Shown here piece after piece: positions 1 to 5,220 of a DNA stretch of 5,277 nt. Each line of letters begins with the position of its first letter. Position 1 is the first letter of the stretch. Both the position numbers and the translations under genes were made by a program. This DNA comes from an uncultured Porphyromonadaceae bacterium (GTDB lineage Bacteria > Bacteroidota > Bacteroidia > Bacteroidales > Muribaculaceae): the NCBI GenBank assembly GCA_947176285.1, contig CAMWQF010000220.1, forward strand, positions 1 through 5,277. The letters are read 5' to 3'. The notes beneath the pieces are model-generated. The model saw only the letters and a program-made list of their open reading frames with translations, searched no databases and had not been told where the DNA came from.

Positions 1-144
1 GTGTGGAAATCTCGAAATTTTTATGTAAATTTGCATTTACTCTTCATATATTATAACAGGCTTCTACTGATTTCTGAATTTGAGACAAATGACATCACAA
101 TGATTCCGAAGAAAGAAAACGGTAGGAAAGAGACGCTAAATTAA
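1..144 (+). CDS. 3' end of an unidentified gene (partial)
   Basis: Frame 1 is open from the first base to a TAA at 142-144, giving 47 residues that begin before the window. I do not recognise the product. The visible part has a hydrophobic, aromatic stretch (LHLLFIYYNRLLLI, about residues 11-24 of the visible part), followed by a charged, lysine-rich tail. That would suit the end of a membrane protein or of a glycosyltransferase, but it is not diagnostic. The main support is position: the stop lies only 8 nt before the ATG of the next gene, as in an operon. The neighbouring glycosyltransferase genes suggest a role in surface-polysaccharide synthesis, which is inference. A 47-codon open frame can occur by chance in AT-rich DNA, so confidence is moderate. 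Confidence 0.5.
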   Translation: MWKSRNFYVNLHLLFIYYNRLLLISEFETNDITMIPKKENGRKETLN

Positions 145-152
145 CAAAATTG

Positions 153-1103
153 ATGATTTATATTTTTCACGACAATTTCTCTTATTCCCGATATATACTT
201 AACGGAATTAAGGATAAGCAAAACGTTACTCTCATAGAAGTACCTTTACCCCATGGATTAAAAAGAAAGTTACTCAAATGGGGTGAGAGATTATCGATTT
301 CTCTGTACACACCCTTATCCCACAATAAGGAAAAGAAGGCAGTCCTTCGGATGATTAAGCCAGAAGATGAAGTGATATTATTCGACTTTTGGACTTATGA
401 GAATGTAAGATATCTCATAAAGCATCTGAAGTGCAATACGGTTCACGTGTGGTTTTGGAACACTCTAAATGATTACAGACCCCGAATTTTCTCTCTTTCC
501 ACCGATAAGACTATCTTATTTCATACTTTTGATCCTCAAGATGCCAATCAACATGAAATGTTTCTTCATAATCAAATCTACCGCTTGCCGGAACAGAAAA
601 ATTTAGCTACGTATGAAATCTACGATTTCTTTTTCATAGGGTTGAATAAAGGACGTTTCGGCACTCTCAAAGAGCTTAATTCACGACTTTTAGAGTGGGG
701 TTACACAACGAAATTCATAATAGTGGATAGGCACGAAAAGTGTGGAGTGATTGATGGTATTGAAATCAGAAATAAGGAGGTTGATTATAATGAGACTCTG
801 CAACTGATAAGACAGTCTAAGGTATTGGTAGATTGCACAAAAACAAAACAGTCCGGGATTACGCTTAGAGTGATTGAGGGATTATTCTTGAATAAGAAAG
901 TACTCTCAAACAATTCTGCAATAAAAAACTTACCATTCTACACTCCATCTCGCATTTTTTTTATGAATGAACTCAATGATAAAGAGACGTTAAAACGATT
1001 TATGCGCACACCTATTTTACCTGCCACTGAGGAAGAAAAGAAACCATATGACATAAATCATTGGATTCAAGAGATTGTAAACACAAAGACCCCCATGTCT
1101 TAA
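153..1103 (+). CDS. Putative GT-B-fold glycosyltransferase (polysaccharide locus type)
   Basis: This gene encodes a 316-residue cytoplasmic protein with no signal peptide or membrane segment. It probably transfers a sugar during O-antigen, capsule or exopolysaccharide assembly; donor and acceptor cannot be read from the sequence. The C-terminal half looks like the nucleotide-sugar-binding domain of GT-B proteins related to CgeB-like and LPS-cluster glycosyltransferases. It has a strand and glycine turn, DFFFIGLNKGR (158-168), then the conserved block SKVLVDC...QSGITLRVIEGLFLNKKVLSNN (222-254), with the usual Glu242 in the helix. The N-terminal half is divergent, with a short Rossmann-like start (MIYIFHDN). 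I chose ATG 153; an in-frame TTG one codon upstream (150) is possible but less likely. The preceding stop is 8 nt upstream, so the gene is probably cotranscribed with it. The length is normal for small bacterial GT-B enzymes. The fold assignment is by motif memory, and the exact family is uncertain. Confidence 0.75.
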   Translation: MIYIFHDNFSYSRYILNGIKDKQNVTLIEVPLPHGLKRKLLKWGERLSISLYTPLSHNKEKKAVLRMIKPEDEVILFDFWTYENVRYLIKHLKCNTVHVWFWNTLNDYRPRIFSLSTDKTILFHTFDPQDANQHEMFLHNQIYRLPEQKNLATYEIYDFFFIGLNKGRFGTLKELNSRLLEWGYTTKFIIVDRHEKCGVIDGIEIRNKEVDYNETLQLIRQSKVLVDCTKTKQSGITLRVIEGLFLNKKVLSNNSAIKNLPFYTPSRIFFMNELNDKETLKRFMRTPILPATEEEKKPYDINHWIQEIVNTKTPMS

Positions 1104-1112
1104 AATTTGAGA

Positions 1113-1268
1113 GCATCGTAGTCTAATGCAATACTGGTTAGATTCTTCAACGCCGGAAGGCAATAACCTTGCTAGCCCAAGGTTAATCCGTGTGTTAAGC
1201 CACCATACTCCCATATCTGCCCCGGAGGGGCTGCACTCTTTTACCAATATTGCTGCCTATAATCACAG
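1113..1268 (-). ncRNA. Candidate structured small RNA (6S-like or novel)
   Basis: Read on the minus strand, this segment folds well. An 11-bp closing stem pairs GCAAUAUUGGU (1253-1243) with ACCAGUAUUGC (1138-1128), including one U-G pair. Inside lie CUUAAC (1199-1194) with GUUGAAG (1151-1145, one bulge), and three local hairpins: GCCCC-UCC-GGGGC (1231-1219), AACCUU-loop-AAGGUU (1184-1165) and GCC-UUCC-GGC (1161-1152). The closing stem favours the minus strand, because the U-G pair becomes a C-A mismatch on the plus strand. A promoter-like element lies just upstream (1275-1283). The layout is a closing stem, a large asymmetric bubble with a hairpin on its 5' side, then an apical stem, and the size is about 160 nt. 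This recalls 6S RNA and the reported Bacteroidales-1 and 6S-Flavo motifs, but I cannot confirm membership. The 3' end is uncertain: a weak GCAU/AUGC hairpin (1129-1113) precedes AAAUUUU, which would end the RNA at or just inside the convergent glycosyltransferase gene. No convincing protein is encoded here. Confidence 0.6.
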
Positions 1269-1274
1269 GAAAAG

Positions 1275-1283
1275 CGAAATATA
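1275..1283 (-). promoter_or_regulatory. Promoter-like -7 element for the minus-strand RNA
   Basis: The minus strand reads TATATTTCG, one base off the Bacteroidetes -7 consensus TAnnTTTG. It sits in an A/T-rich stretch ending ACTTGG, a context that resembles strong stable-RNA promoters in this phylum. A clear TTTG -33 element at 19-21 nt spacing is not visible, so the call rests on the -7 match and on the folded RNA starting about 7-10 nt downstream. Confidence 0.45.
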
Positions 1284-1422
1284 CCAAGTTATTTTGAAAT
1301 TTTTTTGACACTTCTTGTTGAATTTTTTTTGTCGCTAAACATATATAAACTTCTTAACGTTATATCAATAAGCAAGACATAGTAATTTTTCATTATAATG
1401 TTTATTGACAAACAACTAACAT
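1284..1422. other. AT-rich intergenic stretch, no further feature seen
   Basis: This is the remainder of the 319-nt gap between the two glycosyltransferase genes. It is very AT-rich, with runs of seven and eight T (around 1302 and 1323). These could help end plus-strand transcription, but no stem precedes them closely. I found no convincing TTTG-N20-TAnnTTTG promoter for the remnant gene starting at 1423 and no small coding frame. Confidence 0.5.
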
Positions 1423-1944
1423 ATGTCTTTTAGATTAAAAAATTTTTGTCTTGGTTTCCGCCATGGGTTGAAAGAATATTTCTACAGGTTGAAATATCTT
1501 TCATGGTCTTCAAGTTGGGAAGATGTAGACCCTGCTGAAAGGAAGTCAGGAATAGTTATAATAGATGGCACGATGTATCATGGTGGTATATTCGACCGGT
1601 TTAAAGGTATTATATCTTCCTACAACTATTGCCGCTATGTAGGAAAACCATTCCGAATCCGATATAACTTTCCATTTGAATTGACCGATTATATAGTCCC
1701 CAATAAGTACGATTGGAGAATTGTTGACAAGGATATATCTAAATCTATATGGCATGTGCGTCCGATCTGTATGAGAGGAGAGAAAGGAAAGCGATTTATA
1801 GATTTCTATATGATAGCTGGGGCAAGGAAAGTATATGGCGTTACTATTGACTAGATGTATAATTCCAATTTTCCTGTCTATGCTGCCAAGGTCGGAAAAG
1901 TACCATTTATCCGAATTGAAAAAAGACAAGCATTACAACAATGA
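1423..1944 (+). pseudogene. Glycosyltransferase remnant: internal deletion plus TAG stop
   Basis: The frame opens at ATG 1423 and runs 143 codons to TAG 1852-1854. It then continues in the same frame for 29 more sensible codons to TGA 1942-1944. Residues 1-115 resemble the N-terminal part of a roughly 300-residue glycosyltransferase family found in Bacteroidales polysaccharide clusters and loosely fucosyltransferase-like: YHGGIFDRFKGIISSYNYC (a GG-x-x-DR-x-KG nucleotide-sugar motif), then FELTDYIVPNKYDW. From about residue 124, the sequence FIDFYMIAGARKVYGVTID, the stop, then MYNSNFPVYAAKVGKVPF, resembles the C-terminal end of the same family. Roughly 120-170 middle residues therefore appear to be missing, with the junction in frame near 1785-1800. 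The TAG falls inside the C-terminal motif, so it is a second lesion. The product is almost certainly inactive. The family match comes from memory of conserved motifs and the size of the gap is an estimate. A short functional protein is possible but unlikely. Confidence 0.7.
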
Positions 1945-1992
1945 CAATCTTACCCACTTTGTGCGTCACATTAGTCAAACTTAGAAGCAAAA

Positions 1993-2008
1993 ATGCTCCT
2001 CATGTGTC
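1993..2008 (+). repeat. 16-nt direct repeat, copy 1
   Basis: The sequence ATGCTCCTCATGTGTC occurs here, 49 nt after the end of the glycosyltransferase remnant, and again exactly at 4956-4971 in the same orientation. Flanking bases differ in the two copies. A chance 16-nt match in a window this size is unlikely (well under 1 in 100 for random sequence). The function is unknown. It may be the end of a dispersed element or a protein-binding site. Confidence 0.6.
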
Positions 2009-2038
2009 TTACAAAATCAAAGGTAATTTTGCACTCTT

Positions 2039-2079
2039 ACAAATATTGAGTATCAAACCCAATTGATCATAATATTTGT
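2039..2079 (-). terminator. Stem-loop downstream of the ATPase gene
   Basis: ACAAATATT (2039-2047) and AATATTTGT (2071-2079) form a perfect 9-bp inverted repeat, with a nested ATCAA/TTGAT stem (2052-2056 with 2063-2067). It lies 13 nt beyond the stop codon of the minus-strand ATPase gene, where a terminator is expected. No T-tract follows on either strand and the outer stem is AT-rich, so it may instead be a 3' end-stabilising hairpin. Confidence 0.35.
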
Positions 2080-2091
2080 GTAGACTTAGAC

Positions 2092-3648
2092 TTAAAACTT
2101 TTCGATAATGTACTTCAAACCTCTCTCTTCCTTTTTCTCATTGTAGTTAGCACCAATTAAATACACAGTCCTGGAGTCACGAGCGTATCTGCCTGCATAG
2201 TCACGAGAATGGATTTGCTCTATAGCCTCCTCTGCGCTTTTATTATATTTGAATTCAAAAACATAGATGTTGTTTCCGGTTAATACCTCAATATCGCTAC
2301 GTCCCTTATATCCGTTGTGTTCGGCAATTGCCTTTGTTCCACATAGCACCGCAAGAAGATAAGTGATTGCCCGATAAGTCGCTTCGTAGTGATCTTCTCC
2401 GGGAAGATCCTTTAGAAGAGTTGCAAGTCGCTCCATAAAGTCATTGGGGCGACCATCCACGAGATCTGTCTTGAAATGTGAGAAACTGAATGGACTGAAT
2501 GGATCGTTAACTTCAGGGGCATATATTCGAAGTAATTTTTCATAGAATCCAATCTCAACCTCCCGATTAGGAAAACGCAATTCGTAGAGGTTTGTATCCT
2601 CTCTGTAGGAGCCTATGGTAAGATAGCCGGTCTGAAACATCAAGGGGATTGGATTTTGATCGTTAAGTCCAACGGAAATAAGATCTTCCCGGGTACACAT
2701 TTGGCCACTGATGTCTGGAGGAAAAGTACCCATTGCCATTATCCGCCTTGCAAGGAAGATTGGAGTTCCACTTTCAAACCAATAAGGATCTATTCTCTTT
2801 TTCTTAAGTGCTTTCAATATACTGAAAGGATTATACAGACGAGAACCTTCATCTGAGAAGAGATACCCGTCATAATAACTACGAAGGGCACTAAGAGTAA
2901 AATCAAAACTTTCTCCCCGTTTTTCTGCGAGCGTTTCTATTCCTGACTTGAAATTATCTAAGAGTTCTTTCTCGGTCCACCCACATATATTGGCATATTC
3001 ATCTTCCATTGATATATCATCAAGATTATTTAGATCACTGAATATGCTGACTTTACTGAATCTGGCCACTCCTGTAATAAATACGAAACGAATGAATTTA
3101 TCCAAGGATTTAAGATTACCAAAGAAACTTTTCAGAATCCTCTGATTCTTTTCAAACAGTTCTTCGTTTTCTTCGATATCCAATAACGGTTTATCATATT
3201 CGTCGATTAATATGACAACTTTCCGTCCGGTTTGCGTGTAAGCTGATTCTATAAGAGATCTGAACCGTTGTGATGGTGTTATATCGTCATCTTGACGACC
3301 ATAAATCTTCTCAAAACTTCTAAGAAGAGTATCAAGATGCAATTCAAGACCGTTATGAAGGCTGTAGTTTTCTGCGTTAAAATCGAAATGGAGCACAGGA
3401 GAAGGTGTCCAATCAAGGTCCATTCTATCGGCAGCGAGACCTTTGAACAATTCTTGACGACCTTCAAAATATGCTTCAAGAGTTGACAAAAGAAGGCTTT
3501 TACCAAATCGTCTTGGTCGACTCAAAAATACATACTGTCCCTGCCTAAGGAGAGAAGGAATATAATTAGTTTTATCTACATAAACATAGCCTTCCTCAAT
3601 AATCTTCGAGAAAGTCTGAATTCCTACAGGGTATCTTAATGAATTCAT
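2092..3648 (-). CDS. AAA-ATPase-like protein with C-terminal PD-(D/E)XK nuclease domain
   Basis: This is a 518-residue cytoplasmic protein of the AAA-ATPase-like (PF09820) plus PDDEXK_9 (PF08011, formerly DUF1703) type. The family is very common in Bacteroidales and often present in many copies. Its biological role is not established. The N-terminal signature YPVGIQTFSKIIEEGYVYVDKT (split here: YPVGIQTF at 6-13, YVYVDKT at 21-27) is typical. The phosphate-binding loop is SRPRRFGKS (43-51), followed by Walker B VVILIDEYDKPL (144-155) and a sensor-like segment FVFITGVARFSKVSIFSDLN (188-207). The nuclease-like core is GRSDIEVL (Asp452), then YVFEFKYNKS with Glu465 and Lys467, then a helix containing Gln478. 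All PD-(D/E)XK acidic and lysine positions are present, so activity is possible, but substrate and reaction are unknown. The length is normal and no frame break is seen. The start at 3648 follows the consensus and lies about 12 nt from the predicted transcription start. It is transcribed alone. Confidence 0.93.
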   Translation of the reverse strand: MNSLRYPVGIQTFSKIIEEGYVYVDKTNYIPSLLRQGQYVFLSRPRRFGKSLLLSTLEAYFEGRQELFKGLAADRMDLDWTPSPVLHFDFNAENYSLHNGLELHLDTLLRSFEKIYGRQDDDITPSQRFRSLIESAYTQTGRKVVILIDEYDKPLLDIEENEELFEKNQRILKSFFGNLKSLDKFIRFVFITGVARFSKVSIFSDLNNLDDISMEDEYANICGWTEKELLDNFKSGIETLAEKRGESFDFTLSALRSYYDGYLFSDEGSRLYNPFSILKALKKKRIDPYWFESGTPIFLARRIMAMGTFPPDISGQMCTREDLISVGLNDQNPIPLMFQTGYLTIGSYREDTNLYELRFPNREVEIGFYEKLLRIYAPEVNDPFSPFSFSHFKTDLVDGRPNDFMERLATLLKDLPGEDHYEATYRAITYLLAVLCGTKAIAEHNGYKGRSDIEVLTGNNIYVFEFKYNKSAEEAIEQIHSRDYAGRYARDSRTVYLIGANYNEKKEERGLKYIIEKF

Positions 3649-3666
3649 AATATTCTGAATTTTTCA

Positions 3667-3698
3667 CAAAGATAAAAAAAAACACGCACTTCTGCAAA
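3667..3698 (-). promoter_or_regulatory. Bacteroidetes promoter of the ATPase gene
   Basis: On the minus strand, TTTG (3698-3695) is followed after exactly 20 nt by TATCTTTG (3674-3667). Both elements match the Bacteroidetes sigma-ABfr consensus (TTTG, TAnnTTTG) perfectly, and the spacer contains a run of T. Transcription should start near 3660, leaving a short leader of about 12 nt before ATG 3648. Confidence 0.8.
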
Positions 3699-3759
3699 TT
3701 TTAAGGCATTTGACTCTTAGGCAAAAAAGAAATCAGCTAGATTAGGTAATCTTAAAGAC

Positions 3760-3827
3760 GTCATAAACGAAAGTGTTTTGAGCTTAGGAGCTTTTAGAGC
3801 GATAAAGTAAACTATCACGCTTATGAC
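3760..3827 (+). other. Long-range inverted repeat in the PepSY gene leader region
   Basis: GTCATAAACG (3760-3769) and CGCTTATGAC (3818-3827) are inverted, with 9 of 10 positions pairing across a 48-nt loop. The loop itself contains small self-complementary pieces around AGCTTAGGAGCT (3781-3792). It lies 36-103 nt upstream of ATG 3863. It could be a structured 5' leader or an operator, and no known riboswitch was recognised. A TATAATTTG just before the ATG resembles a -7 element but lies too close to the start to serve this gene. No other convincing promoter was found for it. Confidence 0.3.
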
Positions 3828-3862
3828 ATTGTTTTAGTAGAAAATCTTAAATATAATTTGCT

Positions 3863-4309
3863 ATGAAAAAATACATTTTGTTGATGATTGCAGTTATTGC
3901 AACCACTTTGTCAGGATTTGCTTTTGATAAGTATTCTATCAATCGAGAGGATCTGCCTGAAGCTGCCCAATCTTTCTTGACACAATACTTTCCGAAAGCA
4001 AAGGTTGGTATGATCAAAACCGATAAACATTTGCTGAGAAAGACAGACTATGACGTAAAACTTGTAAATGGAACAAAGATAGAGTTTAACAATGCCGGGA
4101 AATGGACTTCAGTTGATTGCAAGACTCGAGAAGTGCCTGAAGGAATAATACCAAAGGCAATCAGGACATATGTCAAAAAGAATTATCCGGATGTCAAGAT
4201 TGTCAAAATCGAAAAAACATCCACCAAATATGAAATTGAACTTTCAGACGATGTGGAACTCACCTTTAACCTTCTCGGTCAGTTCAAAAGCGTAAAACTC
4301 ACCGATTAA
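3863..4309 (+). CDS. Secreted PepSY-like (DUF2874) protein with two domain repeats
   Basis: This 148-residue protein has an N-terminal signal peptide: KK, a hydrophobic run (YILLMIAVIATTLSGFA, 4-20), and probable cleavage after Ala20. It should therefore be periplasmic or otherwise exported. The mature part is two copies of one beta-alpha-beta unit of the PepSY-like type (PF11396). Unit 1 is about 29-85 (LPEAAQSFLTQYFPKAKV... ending IEFNNAGKWTSVD). Unit 2 is about 90-146 (VPEGIIPKAIRTYVKKNYPD... ending LTFNLLGQFKSVKL). Both units share the pattern P-x-x-[AI]-x-x-[FY]-[LV]-x-x-[YN][FY]P, then a strand with E/D-x-x-[FY], then an NxxGxxxSV ending. These proteins are widespread in gut Bacteroidales. 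Their function is unknown; inhibitor or ligand-binding roles are speculation. The gene is monocistronic and ends at a strong terminator 4 nt after its stop codon. ATG 3863 is the natural start because the signal peptide begins there. Confidence 0.9.
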   Translation: MKKYILLMIAVIATTLSGFAFDKYSINREDLPEAAQSFLTQYFPKAKVGMIKTDKHLLRKTDYDVKLVNGTKIEFNNAGKWTSVDCKTREVPEGIIPKAIRTYVKKNYPDVKIVKIEKTSTKYEIELSDDVELTFNLLGQFKSVKLTD

Positions 4310-4312
4310 AGT

Positions 4313-4348
4313 AAAAATATCCGATGAAAAATCATCGGATATTTTTTT
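4313..4348. terminator. Bidirectional intrinsic terminator between convergent genes
   Basis: ATATCCGATGA (4317-4327) and TCATCGGATAT (4332-4342) form a perfect 11-bp stem with an AAAA loop. Flanking A (4313-4316) and T (4343-4346) runs extend it to 15 bp. T7 follows on the plus strand (4342-4348) and T5 on the minus strand. It starts 4 nt after the PepSY gene stop and overlaps the TAA of the minus-strand thioredoxin gene (4347-4349), so it serves both. Confidence 0.92.
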
Positions 4349-4853
4349 ATAATTTAGAAGATCTGACGGCTTCCGGGGTCCATGTCTCGAAAAAGCGCTT
4401 CACTTTCTCTTTGTCATAGCCTTCTCCTGATTCCAGAAAACCGGAATCTTGGGTGTGGAGTATATTTCCATCTGCATCCATTACAACGAGAACAGGAAAA
4501 CCGAATCTTACCGGATTCCCAAGTCTTTTTAAGGCAGCCTCGGTAGCGGTTTTGTCAACATTGGCTTCAGAATTTCGAGGGTTGTAGTTGACATGAATGA
4601 ATTCAAAATTGTCATCCACAAGTTTTTTTATGTCAGCATCATTTTCAACAAATTTTGCGAAGCGTATGCACCATTTACACCAATTGCCTCCTAATTGCGC
4701 TACAACAAACTTTCCCTCATTTGAAGCCTTAGCCAAAGCTTCCACAATCTGGGTATCCGGATTGATGGTTTCATCATAAACCTTAACCTTTGTCTGAGCA
4801 TTGATGCAAACTACAGTCATCATTAAACCCATAAATGCAATTATCCTCTTCAT
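4347..4853 (-). CDS. Secreted thioredoxin-fold protein (Thioredoxin_7/DUF255-like, WCKWC)
   Basis: This 168-residue protein has a signal peptide (MKRIIAFMGLMMTVVCINA, 1-19, probable cleavage before Gln20 or Thr21). It is therefore probably a periplasmic thiol-disulfide protein. The thioredoxin-fold elements appear in order: strand KFVVAQLGG (48-56), active site WCKWC (Cys59 and Cys62), strand FEFIHVNYN (83-91), cis-proline segment FGFP (Pro120), strand VLVVMDADGNIL (121-132), and a C-terminal helix KEKVKRFFETW (148-158). The WCxWC form with Trp in the loop is closer to the Thioredoxin_7/DUF255 group than to classical WCGPC thioredoxins. Both cysteines and the cis-proline are intact, so redox activity is likely. 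Whether it reduces or oxidises its partners, and which partners, cannot be told. Cys16 lies in the signal peptide and does not fit a lipobox. The gene has its own promoter and no operon partner. Confidence 0.9.
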   Translation of the reverse strand: MKRIIAFMGLMMTVVCINAQTKVKVYDETINPDTQIVEALAKASNEGKFVVAQLGGNWCKWCIRFAKFVENDADIKKLVDDNFEFIHVNYNPRNSEANVDKTATEAALKRLGNPVRFGFPVLVVMDADGNILHTQDSGFLESGEGYDKEKVKRFFETWTPEAVRSSKL

Positions 4854-4873
4854 AATTCTTGATTTTTACCCTG

Positions 4874-4905
4874 CAAAATTAATAAAAATTCCTTTATACT
4901 ACAAT
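4874..4905 (-). promoter_or_regulatory. Bacteroidetes promoter of the thioredoxin gene
   Basis: On the minus strand, ATTG (4905-4902, three of four bases of TTTG) is followed after 20 nt by TAATTTTG (4881-4874), a perfect TAnnTTTG. Transcription should begin near 4867, about 14 nt before ATG 4853. The leader has no evident Shine-Dalgarno sequence, as is usual in this phylum. Confidence 0.7.
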
Positions 4906-4918
4906 ATATATTCCAAAT

Positions 4919-4946
4919 TTGCTAATCATCGCATATTGATTAGCAA
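4919..4946. promoter_or_regulatory. Perfect 10-bp inverted repeat upstream of the thioredoxin promoter
   Basis: TTGCTAATCA (4919-4928) and TGATTAGCAA (4937-4946) are perfect inverted repeats with an 8-nt spacer. The near edge is 13 nt beyond the -33 element of the thioredoxin gene, a position suited to an activator or repressor dimer. There is no T-tract, so a terminator is unlikely. No regulator family was recognised. Confidence 0.45.
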
Positions 4947-4955
4947 TCAGTAAGC

Positions 4956-4971
4956 ATGCTCCTCATGTGTC
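4956..4971 (+). repeat. 16-nt direct repeat, copy 2
   Basis: This is an exact second copy of ATGCTCCTCATGTGTC from 1993-2008, in the same orientation and 2963 bp away. Here it is also embedded in a weak GCATG/CATGC inverted repeat (4954-4958 with 4972-4976) that copy 1 lacks. It lies 10 nt beyond the inverted repeat at 4919-4946. Confidence 0.6.
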
Positions 4972-5012
4972 CATGCGCTTCTGAATCTCGGAAAAATATT
5001 TATCCAAATCAA

Positions 5013-5069
5013 TTTAATTTCTGCGCCATTCTGACAGTTCTGTGACTCTCAAAGAGAGAGGTCTGCGCC
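5013..5069 (+). repeat. 57-nt direct repeat, copy 1
   Basis: This begins TTTAATTTCTGCGCC and ends GAGGTCTGCGCC. It matches 5221-5277 at 56 of 57 positions; the only change is A5051 to G5259, in a part that is unpaired in the structure described for 5019-5190. The match stops abruptly at 5013 on the left. CTGCGCC occurs twice inside the unit (5021-5027 and 5063-5069). The segment is visibly richer in G+C than the surrounding DNA. Confidence 0.9.
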
Positions 5070-5190
5070 TAAGATATCGATAAGTTCCTTCCGGCTATGG
5101 AATCTGATGCGGATTAGGCGCAGATCTCGCTCAATCGGACTGCGTCCTCATGGCGATGCTCAGAACTGGCAGACTTTCACAGAATTTTTT
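5019..5190 (+). other. Large stem-structured element (candidate RNA or palindromic mobile repeat)
   Basis: The element folds into a long rod with side arms. The outer stem pairs TTCTG (5019-5023) with CAGAA (5180-5184), and CTGACAGTTCTG (5031-5042) with CAGAACTGGCAG (5161-5172, 11 of 12 pairs). The inner stem pairs 5054-5072 with 5114-5132, 18 of 19 positions including one G-T. A side hairpin GCGTC/GATGC occupies 5142-5159, and a small TTCC/GGAA hairpin sits in the apical loop. Six T follow directly (5185-5190), as in an intrinsic terminator on the plus strand. No protein is encoded on either strand. It could be a non-coding RNA, a MITE- or REP-like palindromic element, or an unusually large terminator. 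I did not recognise it as a known class. Confidence 0.6.
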
Positions 5191-5220
5191 ATTTTGTATT
5201 ATCTGCAAATTCATCCATAT

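Noticed and set aside
26..33. TAAATTTG, a perfect -7 consensus match upstream of the glycosyltransferase gene
   Set aside because: No TTTG-like -33 element lies 19-21 nt upstream, and the site is inside the upstream open frame. Matches of this size arise by chance in AT-rich DNA.
1017..1247. 76-codon minus-strand open frame
   Set aside because: It overlaps the end of the glycosyltransferase gene and the structured RNA candidate, and its translation resembles no protein family.
1126..1308. 60-codon plus-strand open frame in the intergenic region
   Set aside because: Its sequence is explained by RNA stems on the other strand, and it has no promoter and no protein-like pattern.
1546..1929. 127-codon minus-strand open frame
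   Set aside because: It is antisense to the glycosyltransferase remnant, whose plus-strand frame carries recognisable family motifs.
1152..5094. Shared 9-mer CCTTCCGGC in the RNA candidate (minus strand, around 1152-1160) and in the loop of the 3' element (around 5086-5094)
   Set aside because: A single 9-nt match is expected by chance in a window of this size, and the flanks and structural contexts differ.
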